This document shows, piece by piece, positions 34,840 through 47,073 of a stretch of DNA of 64,000 bases. Made by a program: the position numbers and the translations under genes. Numbering within the stretch: the first letter of the stretch is position 1; the number at the start of each line of letters is the position of its first letter. Under the pieces are notes generated by a model. It did no database searches. It had not been told where the DNA came from and saw nothing but the letters and a program-made list of their open reading frames with translations. Source of the stretch: Pseudopithomyces maydicus (lineage: Eukaryota > Ascomycota > Dothideomycetes > Pleosporales > Didymosphaeriaceae). The DNA lies in assembly GCA_026873275.1 (NCBI GenBank), contig JANTUC010000005.1, forward strand, positions 2,170,001-2,234,000, read 5' to 3'.

Positions 34840-36070
34840 TATGGCTAGTGTATGGCCCGCTGAACTTGAATAACTAGCCTGTAGGTGGCGCAAAGGTACT
34901 ATAAAAGTAAAGAGGGTAGGAGGAAGAAGGCCGTGGCACCTGGGCGCAACTGCCTACGCGGAGGTTGACGCAACTTCCAAGCCAGCCCAGTGGGGTGCGT
35001 GGCGCAGCGCCGCCACACATGTGGTCCCGAGGTCCCTCCGTACTCACCTCACCCGCCTCACCACCTTTGGAACAGCTTCTTTCACTTGCTGACTCCGCTA
35101 TCACATTCGTCGACGACTTTGCGATCATGGTGGTCAGATCGCTTGGTCAATGGATACCTAGATTTTCTCAAGATCAAAGCTGTAACATGTTGAGCTTATC
35201 TCTCTCATTTCACACATGCCGGCCCTGGTGAACGTTGCACGGGAATGTATTCAAAAAATTGTATTGTGATAATCGTGTGAGGAAGACGATTGCTGGATAC
35301 CTCCTAACAGCTTGTGTTTGCGGCCCAACCTTTTCCGTATCCAAGTGATGCCGCATGCCCAGGTGGAACCCTACCCACGTGGGACATGTCTCTCAAAGCG
35401 CCTACCAAGTATAAAAACTAACACTCAAGGGGTACCCAAACGACATTTCCAACATCCTCTTTAGGATGCACCCGGCCACCGCACCAAAAGAAGAGCGTGG
35501 CCAATGAGAACAAAACGCTCCATATTGCATGCCCACACCGGTGATGAACGCCCGTGAATAACCAATGGCCGCATGGCCGGGAAAGCAGTGAAGGATCCAA
35601 AATCCTATGAGCGTGATTCGCTGGATACACCGGCCCATTGGGCAATATATGAAAGGCATACCTTTGCCGAAGTGAAAATGTACCCGACCAAGAAAAAAAT
35701 GCCCAAAAAAGGCGACGCGTTTCTCGCGTCAAATGAAGAACAGCCGCCAAATGCGGGAAATTCGGAAAAGGGGACATCGTCCACCGCACACGTCGAAAAT
35801 CTTCCAGGTGTGCACGGACTGGTCGCTTGGTCGGGCGGACGTCAAATGCGATATCGCTCACGCGAGCATCAGGGTTGCGGAGGTGCCCCTGCTTAAAGTC
35901 CACGATGTTGTAAGCCCCCTCGGTCACAGGTCTTGAGCTCGGCAGTACCATTCAGCGTATGAGTATGTGGAGATGACTCCGTCCATACACGAATCATGGC
36001 GACTGGTTCGCATTGCTCCTTGACCTGTACCGCCCCTTAAGAGATGCATACTGAATTCTTTCAGATGCAA
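34840..36070. other. Intergenic, no firm gene
   Basis: About 1.2 kb between the HSE1 start and the STE20 stop. It holds the HSE1 promoter. Two opposing open frames (plus 35573-35896, 107 aa; minus 35951-35418, 177 aa) overlap; neither shows a domain. The plus-strand one is Lys/Glu-rich and slightly more protein-like. Confidence 0.45.
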
Positions 36071-38885
<2,815 letters not shown>

Positions 38886-39530
38886 TGGGACGAATGGCCA
38901 CGGCGTGTTGTGGCAGGCGCAGGCGCTCCTTCGGCAGGCTACACAAGGCAGGAAGAACTACTCCAGGAGGACGGGCGGCTGTGGATGGCGGTTCCAAGGT
39001 AGTGTCTGGAGATGATCAGCTGCATGTAGCATGTACGGTACTTCTGGGAGACGCAGGAAGACGCCGAATCGAATGCTCTACGAATGAAGCACGGACAGCA
39101 CACATTTACCCAGCCCTCCTGGCCTTTTTCTGCTGCTCAGTTCCCTGCTGCTCTGGTGCTGTTCCCTGCAAAGGCCCAGTGGCAGCCCGCCCGGTGCAGC
39201 CCAGCGCGCAGCCCACAGCAGCCCACACACACACCCCCGTCGCCGCTCCACATCGTCATCCCTCGTCCCGACACCCACCGCACCGCGCCCGGCTCCGTGT
39301 GCCAGCCCTGCGCCCGCCCATGGCCCGACGCCTGCGAGACGTCTGCAGACACCCACTACCCAACACGCGCCGTTGCACCACGACGCCGCCGCCCAAGCCG
39401 AGCAAGGCGAGCGTTGCTGACGCCCCGACTCGTGCACGCCAGCCGCCAGCCGCCAGCCGCCAGCCCAGCAGCTGGAGCCGCACCCGCCGTTCCAAGATCC
39501 CGTGCCGACAGCCCTGCCGCATCCGCCCAC

Positions 39531-39556
39531 CTGCCTGCCTGCCTGCCTGCCTGCCT
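39531..39556. repeat. CTGC tetranucleotide repeat
   Basis: About six CTGC units in the GC-rich block upstream of STE20. Confidence 0.9.
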
Positions 39557-39612
39557 CTGCCCACCGCTGCCCACAGCACGCCAGCACGCCTGGTGGCCTG
39601 CACGCCTGCACC

Positions 39613-39662
39613 TCCCCCTCCCCTCCCCTCCCCTCTCCTTCCCCCAGCCAGCCAGCCAGCCA
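39613..39662. repeat. CCCTC and CAGC simple repeats
   Basis: A CCCTC-type pentanucleotide run at about 39613-39636 is followed by a CAGC tetranucleotide run at about 39646-39662, in the region upstream of STE20. Confidence 0.85.
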
Positions 39663-42600
39663 GTCTGGAAAACCCCTCCCGTACTGGAGCCGTCTCCGTC
39701 TCCTCAGCCTCTCGCTCCTCCCTCGGCGCATCTCTGCCCTGGCCGCCCTGCCGCCCTGCAGCCCTGCAGCCCGCCTTCCCCCATCTTGCTGCTGCTGCTG
39801 CTACTACTGCTGCCGCCGCCGCGCGCTCTTCTGTCCGAGGACGATGGATTTGGCCGACGGCAGGCACCGTGTCACCTCCATTCCCAGCGTGTCAGCTATC
39901 GCTCCAGTGCATCCGCTCGTGCCACTCCACGAAAAGCAACCACCACTCCCCCCATGTGAAACGCGCTATACCGCCCAATTGCCCGTCTGCGCTACCCTGA
40001 GCCCATGCCTGCCAATTTCAACAGGAACCACCAGTCTCTCGCCGCTTGGCCCTTAGCGAGATTCGTGCAGCAGCCGGCCAACACGAGAATAACGTGGGTG
40101 CTGGGAACGTCAGCCACACCCACCCTGCTGGATGCTCCAAATCTCCAACTCTCTCTCAGAAAATTCTGTGGCCGGGGGTCTCTCGTCTAACCCGTGCCTG
40201 GGAACAAGGCCGACAAGCATCATCCCTCCCCTCCCACCTGCCGTTCCTTGCTGTGCCCGCCTGCGCCAAAGACAATGCACCGCACCAACCATCAATCAGC
40301 TCGAGTGCTGAGCGACCGTTGCTCCAGCTCACGACCATGCGCGTTAGAGTTCGCCTAGCCTGCCCTTGTGGCTTGCAACTCCCATGTCCAACGTTAGCAC
40401 GCGGTCCGTTGTATGTATGCGTCCATTGCGGTCATTACCTGCGTCACTGGCAAGCCGTGCTCTCTGTGCCAAAACCCATGTTTCAGCACAGTGCACAATC
40501 GAGGCTAACTCGCCATCAGGCTCACTGTGCAATTGTGCTATTGTGCTGCTTTCTGCATCACCTACGCACTACCACCGCATGCCCTATGCAGTTCGAACTC
40601 AAAACTGCCCAACACTTCGAGAGCGCCTTTCCTAATACGTGTGAGTCGTGCTCACTGACACCTATCGTATTCGACGATCGGCCCATGAAACTATCGGAAT
40701 TTTCCATCTCAACACTCACATGGAGCCTATTCTTCCACCAACCTCGCCCACACATTGCAGCGTGCCATCACAACCACGGGTCCAGCCTTACACTTCCAAT
40801 GTGGAATAGTCATGTCAGATTCCTTGCAGATTTATTCCGTGAAACGTCAAGATTATTCGTACACTTGAATCCTACAGGACAGCTTGATCATAATCCTTGA
40901 AGCCCATCTTCGCTCTGTTTGATCTTCCCGCCAGCACTAGCATTACGGGCGTCGTTCTAACGGTAACTACGTGCCGCTGCGCTTCTTGCTCAACCACAAC
41001 ACCATCCCCCTTGCATCTCCTGTGGGCACCTTCTCCACCGCTAGGATCCATCATGTCTACAGTAAATGATAATGGCAGGGGCTTGGGTGGCGGTTTACCT
41101 CTCGACCTGTCCCCGCATGCAGCGGTCTTTAGCCCGCCGCCTTCATATTCGGCAATCTGTACCTTCGCGTGGACCTTATGCTAGCGAGGTTGTCGTTGGG
41201 GATCTCCTTGTGCGAATCGGTCAGTCGGAGATCTGCGCAACGATCTCCACAATGTAGGTTGCGTACTAGCGTACAGCTTCTTACGAATGGCAACGTTAGC
41301 GCTGGTGGGGAGAATAGACGTCAGGATGGAGGTTGAGGCCAAAGTCAGCCATGACTTCCAATTAGGCTTTCCCGGAGGATCAGGCAAGGATCGCCACTCT
41401 CGGCACTGAAGAGTGCCTTATCCGAAGAGTGCTACTAGAAGAGGGTGCATTCTGTCCCAAATTGAACGCATGATGGTGTCAATGGGTGGTATCACGCGCT
41501 TGAAATGAGAGTCGGCGTTGGACGTGCTATCGATACAAACGTCGACACTCTTCCCTCCAGCACAAGTCAGAGCGGTATGATGTATTCTTGTACTTCGGTG
41601 CTGTGGGATGGCTGTTTCAACTACCCGTTGCCTTTTCTTGCTCATCTGCTTTACCCACGCGCAAGGTGAGGTTTTTGCAGACAACCACGCGGCTTTCGAG
41701 CCGTGTCACAGGTCGCTAGAATGGGGGTCACTTAGACTGCATCGAGATCTCTACCAGTCCGACTTTATCGATCAGAAGGAGGTGGCAATGCGCAAAAGTC
41801 GATGTTGACGCAACGATTACCGACAACATCAGGCGTTGACTGTCCTCCGTTACTCTATCACAACCACAACAATGAGGATAGCACGAGCTATACATTTCCA
41901 CGATACCCCGTGTTCTCTCAAAGTTTATTGACCTGAGCATCTGTTTTCCAGATTTCAGGGTATGGTGTATTGGAATACGAGCAAATTCGCCTACGCGTCT
42001 AGAAAATTCTAAGAAAGTTTACTCGTCACGAGTAGGTTTTTTTCCGCTACGAGAACTCAGATTACCTTTGGGCACAAATTCTTGTAACCCTTACTTTGCA
42101 AAAATAATCCATAAACACGCAATCACGATCCGAGATGTGTTTACCATTATTCGATACGAGAACAACCAGCGCACCGGGTTCGATTAAGCAAGACAGAACG
42201 CCACGGCAACCAAAACCTAGAAATCTATCATCGTATCGCCATCTCTACGCAAGAAGTTTATTCCACACTTGAATTACTCCAATACTCATCCGCCCTATGC
42301 GAACGGAAATGCTTGTCTTCACAAAAAAAAATAAAACTAGGATAACTTCTTAAGCTAGCCACGTGAACAGTATCGCACAAATATTCTGCACATCTAATTC
42401 ATCGCGCAACACGCAGGCAGATAGATATTCATAAAATACCCGCCGTCGCGTAGCGCCGCCCTACGTGAGATATGGCCGTCTTTCTAAACGCAGGGTGCAC
42501 TGGCTAAACCAGACCCTTAATTGCAGGGACGATGGCGGTATATTGGGTTGGTAATCAGGGCAGCGCAAGTTGACGCAGGGTCGTTGGCGCCGCGGGTTAG

Positions 42601-42831
42601 CAAATTAGTTAGGGGATTGATTTCAGATGATGGGTGCATTTGCGTGGGAGATGTTGGATAGTCGGAAGTATAGTTTCGATGGGGCGTGTCAGAGGCAAAA
42701 CAAAACAAAAAATGGGTGGGGGCGATACACCGACGACATGCTATGCACAACTTTGGAACAGCGGCATAGCTGCGAATCGTCGAACGTTCGTGAGTCAGCT
42801 AGAGTGCTCGCCTTGTGAGAGGTAATTTCAG

Positions 42832-42916
42832 AGTAGGAAACAAGGAGCCGCGGAACACTATCAGCCAAAACGTTTGATGAAAAGCAATCTCAAAGTAGGA
42901 AACAAGGAGCCGCGGA
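42832..42916. repeat. 24-bp direct repeat pair
   Basis: The 24-mer beginning agtaggaaacaagg and ending gccgcggaa occurs at 42832-42855 and again at 42893-42916, identical, 61 bp apart start to start. It lies about 300 bp upstream of the tRNA pair. Its origin is unknown. Confidence 0.85.
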
Positions 42917-43226
42917 ATTGCAGCAAAACATGGCGAAACACGGTTTCTATTAATAATAACAAAGATATACCCAGGTCCCGAATTCGTTCCTCCCGATGGG
43001 GAAATATTTCCAAACTGCTCGACACAAGCTAGAGTCATTCTAACCGAGCGTCTCCATATTTTTTCCACTCCCCATCTCCATTGTATACCAAATTTTTCAT
43101 CCACCCCCTCCACCCCAAACCCACCTACAAAAAAAAATTGATATCATTTTTTTGTCTGCCAAACAGCACTCAGTTCCAACATTATAGTGCTTCAAAATCC
43201 GGCTGACATCATCAATTATCCCAATA

Positions 43227-43335
43227 GCATTTGTGGTTTAGTGGTAAAATTAGCCGTTGCCATCAGCATCTCCGTTTCAAGCAGAGCATGTCATACAGCG
43301 TCGGCTAGCCCCGGGTTCGATTCCCGGCGAATGCA
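43227..43335 (+). tRNA. tRNA-Gly(GCC), intron-containing, copy 1
   Basis: Acceptor stem GCATTTG pairs with CGAATGC with discriminator A. The D arm is GGTTTAGTGGTAAAATT. The anticodon stem AGCCG/CGGCT closes the loop TTGCCA+T with anticodon GCC. The T arm is CCGGGTTCGATTCCCGG. A 38-nt intron (43263-43300) sits one base after the anticodon, the canonical position. The mature length is 71 nt. Only a weak T-run follows, so termination may be inefficient before copy 2. Confidence 0.93.
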
Positions 43336-43387
43336 TCAAGCCTCCTCTCTCGTTTGAGGTGGTTCTCTACACATGGTCATTTCACAA

Positions 43388-43486
43388 GCATTTGTGGTTT
43401 AGTGGTAAAATTAGCCGTTGCCATTAGCATCCTTCCAAGATTGCTACAGCGTCGGCTAGCCCCGGGTTCGATTCCCGGCGAATGCA
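43388..43486 (+). tRNA. tRNA-Gly(GCC), intron-containing, copy 2
   Basis: Mature sequence identical to copy 1 (71 nt, anticodon GCC). The 28-nt intron (43424-43451) is in the same canonical position but shorter and different in sequence except at its ends (TxAGCAT...CAGCG). The gene starts 52 bp after copy 1 ends. A T-rich stretch (tttctttttg) about 10 bases downstream is a plausible RNA polymerase III terminator. Confidence 0.93.
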
Positions 43487-45216
43487 TCAGAATGATTTCT
43501 TTTTGTGTGGCCGTGGTTGTGGATGGATGGGGGTGATGGGAGGGGGAAGTGTGTGGTGGCTGGCGCGCTGCCTTTTTGACAAAGTGGACTAGGGGCGTGT
43601 GGACTGGGTGAACATCATACCAGATGTGGGGGTCGGAAGACCCTTCCAATATGTCAGGGATATGCTTTTATATATGTTCGCTACATGGTGTTGGGTAGGG
43701 TTGGGGGTTGCTGTGAAAACCGATGCGTTTGAGCAGGCGATGTGTCTCAAATGATTGAAATAGAATACCTGTCCGGTTTTGGATTGATATCATGGTTTAG
43801 GTGCTATTCGTAATCGCGGACAAACATTGTATGATCTGGGTATGAGGATACCCAATCCTTGCATACCCTGGCCTGGTAGGTAGATGGCGGCGTGACTTTG
43901 GTAGCAGCGGCGCACATGCGTAGGTGTAATGGCAGCCTTATCTGATTCAATTTTGCACTGGCTTGTTGATACCTTATTGCATACGTCATTTCTCCGATTC
44001 TAGTACGAGTATACTGTGCTAGCAACAAAGTCCAACCTTTTACATACCAAGTTTTATTTCACGTGCGGTCACCGTCTTACAAGTATCATTGTTTTTTTTT
44101 TATCTCCCGAGCCCCCAATTGCCAGAGAGTAATGCTAGGTGGATCCAACCCAAGAGTAAAAACTATTCATAGTACAACATCCCGCGGTATTGCTCCGAAA
44201 CTACTGCGGTTTCTCATCTGTTTCCCCGCGGAACCCTTGTGCGCCTTGGGCGCGCAATCATCAGAGCGTGCACGGGTGGGGTAAGAGCATCATAATTGGC
44301 TCGGTATTTTGGGTTTATCATGAATTGCATATAGTAGGGATGATCTATACATGACACATCCTTGGTTTTATGATGAATTCGAAGGCCCAATGTAGCATCC
44401 TGAGGCTGTTTGAGCCTCCGGAGAGGCGATTGCGGCTCTCCAAATTACATCTACATACTAAATATTACATGGTCTATGAATTGCTTTTTCATCGTCCAGA
44501 AATGGGGTGGTAGAGGGTCGGACAAGCATCCCCAGGCCAAGGTGAGACCGGAGAGAATACTCCGGAAGCATAGTGGTGTGAGTTTGGCATATCTTACATT
44601 ACACAGTCTGCATGTTTGAGCCTAGATCTTCCCAATCGAGTTGTTGTGTAATATTTCTGCAAAGGGATGGTTGTACACCTTTGAAAAAGCACATCTCACA
44701 AATGGATCCCTGCACGTAGGCTGATGACATGAATTCCATTTGGGCACTGGTAGGAGAATTTCGAGGGTGTGGAGGTCGATCCAGAAAGTGAAGAATCTCT
44801 GAACATCGTAGAGGAACTCAACATCCTACATGAGATGGTTTAGATGTTGATAGGCCACACTGGTGAGTACCAAGAAGGACATCGTAGCTGTGTTCTCATA
44901 CCGACTAGAAAACGTGGAAAGTCTATTATGGTACTTATATTGTTGTCTCTACCACCTATGATTTGGCTGTGCACCTTGACACAATACTCATCTCTGCTGA
45001 TGTTACACAGAGTTGAACTCTTGGAAACATTCCCGTAACCCAACAAACTTTACAACCCAGATATATACATGACAATGCCACCTGTTGCGCCATAGAAGTG
45101 AGAAAATACAAAACTTAGAAAGCGATGTACCGGGTATGAGACTCCAACGGAAAAAGTATCCAGCAAAGAACGGCAAAAGAAAGCGCCCGCCACCGCCAAA
45201 AAGAAGATCTACTTCA
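43487..45216. other. AT-rich gene-poor stretch
   Basis: About 1.7 kb after the tRNA pair with only short frames of no coding character. No repeat or mobile element remains were recognised. Confidence 0.5.
43495..43505 (+). terminator. Pol III terminator after the tRNA pair
   Basis: The T-rich tract tttctttttg follows tRNA copy 2 closely. No equally good tract follows copy 1. Confidence 0.55.
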
Positions 45217-46073
45217 TCACATCTCGCAAGCAATCGGCATCTCACTCGGATTATCCAACTCGTAATCCCCAAGATCAATGCCCACGGGACTCTCATCCTC
45301 CCACCACTCCTTCTGCCTCTCCACCGGCAAGCTTCTTGAGTACACCTTCTTCGTCCCAGCCGGACTCGTACACCGCTGATCGAGTCGATCCGTCCACGAA
45401 GACCAGTACGGCTTCGGGTCGCCTCCTTCGGGGGAAATGGCCTCGATCTGCGTGACAACCTTTTGTTTGATGCCTATCACGCTGCCTCGTTGCAGCGCGC
45501 AGAATTCGTCGTTGAACCATATACCTAGCTTGTTGACGACGTCGAATGCTTTTTCCGTGAGCGGCGTTATGTTTTTGTCCATGACGAGGGCGTAGACGTC
45601 GCACATGGAGGCGAAGGCGATGGACATGTTGGTGAAGTACGCCTTCTTGTGGTCTTCGTTCTTCATGATGTCGCGGAGGAGGTTGGTATCATCATCGGTG
45701 TTGTTGTTGTAGTAGCCTTTGGGCCAGACGTCCTGGGCTTGTTAACGTCTGTGCGACGCGAGAGTGGATTGGTGGTGCGGCTTACCCAGATGGTTGTCTT
45801 GTTATGCTTCTCCGCGTACTCTTGCGCCTTCCTCGTTTGTCCCCATGTGTAGAAGAGGCAGCTTGATGACGGTGGTCTCTTTGCATTTAGAGCGTTGTCG
45901 ACGAACCATCGGACGGTGTAAGTTTCTATTGTAGCGCATGTGGACTTCTTCTGTTGCAGGACTTCTTGCTTCGGCGTGACTGGTGTTGCAGAAACTGTGA
46001 TGAGGGAAAGGCATGCAACTGTGATGAAGAAAAGGCATAGCGCAGCGGACAACCTCATGACGAGCAATCTCAT
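45217..46073 (-). CDS. Secreted six-cysteine protein of unknown function
   Basis: Two exons, 46073-45786 and 45732-45217, with a 53-nt intron (GTAAGC...GTTAAC...CCAG) that joins TTIW to DVWPKGYYNNT, giving 267 aa. A signal peptide covers roughly the first 30 residues (a hydrophobic run SAALCLFFITVACLSLITVSA). The mature part has six cysteines (in STCATIE, SSSCLFYTWG, ASMCDVY, EFCALQRG, DQRCTSP and PIACEM), an even number consistent with disulfides, and a few N-glycosylation sites. The pattern 'CLFYTxGxxxxA...TTIWDVWP' recalls an uncharacterised group of fungal secreted proteins; I cannot name a function. It stands alone in a gene-poor stretch between the tRNA pair and the transketolase. An effector-like or host/environment-facing role is speculation. 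Confidence 0.75.
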
Positions 46074-47073
46074 CCGTTCGATTCACTGGTATCGATGTGA
46101 ATTATTGGGTCAAGTCAATGATATTACTACCAACCACTAATCAATGCGAGCGGGCTAGAGTAGAGGGACTGGAGCGCGATGAAAAGGCGGGGCGTCTGCT
46201 TTTACGATGGCAATGGGGCGCAGCGGACGTGGCCCCCAAACCATGCTGCGGAGGCAGAGATAAACCCCGTTCATGCATGCTTGGCTATGTCTATCAGTGT
46301 AACTTCCCGTCCTTATGTAATGATGTATTGTTAAGATGTTAGAGGGAGTATCTGCATTGCAACGTACGTGATTCGGTAGCAGCAGGCGCCATATCGAACG
46401 ATATCACGAACCTCTACAGAAAAACGTCGTACCACATAACGCATCTGCTATCTACGTACCCGAAGCTGCCACATCTCCCATGCAGTTAAAATGCTTTTAT
46501 AATCTACTCTAAAATTCTGAGAGCCTACGGATTTAAGTCAAACTTCCCCTCGCTACTCGTGTTTTCGTAGGTAGCTTACGCGTCGATGCGCCCATGTGCA
46601 GACATACGAATCAGGAAGCTACAACATGGTATGTTGTTTTACCGAGTTGCTTCAACGGATTTGTCACACTCGCGTTCAGGATCTCCGACAAATCTCTGAA
46701 AACGTGGAGATGTCTCATATACTGTCGTACGAGTGAGGGGAGAATAGCGTCGTAAGACTATTTGACTAGGAAAGAAAAAGAATCTCGTGTGGGCAATGAT
46801 AAAAACTGGCAGTGGCTCGTTCTGTTCAGGTCCTTATGAAATGAATGATAACACTCACTAATGGAATTTATGAGTTTACTGATGCAAAGTGACACCAAAA
46901 TCATGGTCCAGTTACTTCGCCCCCAACAACATACTCCCAACATGTTCGCCCCCATGTCTATTATTCTGGTGTTATATTCAGTCTGCAATTGGCTATTGCC
47001 GCAATCATCTTGTCAGATTCTCACACCGATAATTCATACACTGAAACCAGACCGTCCGCCCCCACAAAAGCTA
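46074..47073. other. Intergenic, nothing recognised
   Basis: About 1 kb between the start of the secreted protein gene and the transketolase stop. It contains the promoter of the former; otherwise AT-rich with no gene seen. Confidence 0.5.

Larger units (their letters stand above)
38886..43226. other. Gene-poor region upstream of STE20
   Basis: About 4.3 kb without a convincing gene. From 38.9 to about 40 kb it is GC-rich, pyrimidine-biased on the plus strand and full of simple repeats, so long open frames occur by chance on both strands; it probably holds the STE20 promoter and leader. After about 40.9 kb the sequence becomes AT-richer with only short frames. A 66-codon frame at 41608-41808 begins with a hydrophobic stretch (TTRCLFLLICFTHAQG) but is too short to judge. 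Confidence 0.5.

Noticed and set aside
40046..40900. 284-codon plus-strand frame
   Set aside because: Begins with a non-ATG codon, Cys/His/Leu-rich chance composition, no motif and no splice partners.
41608..41808. 66-codon frame with a hydrophobic start, possible small secreted protein
   Set aside because: Too short, no supporting splice structure or cysteine pattern; hydrophobic starts of this length arise by chance.
42171..42195. tRNA-like T-arm string ccgggttcgatt
   Set aside because: No matching acceptor, D or anticodon arm around it.
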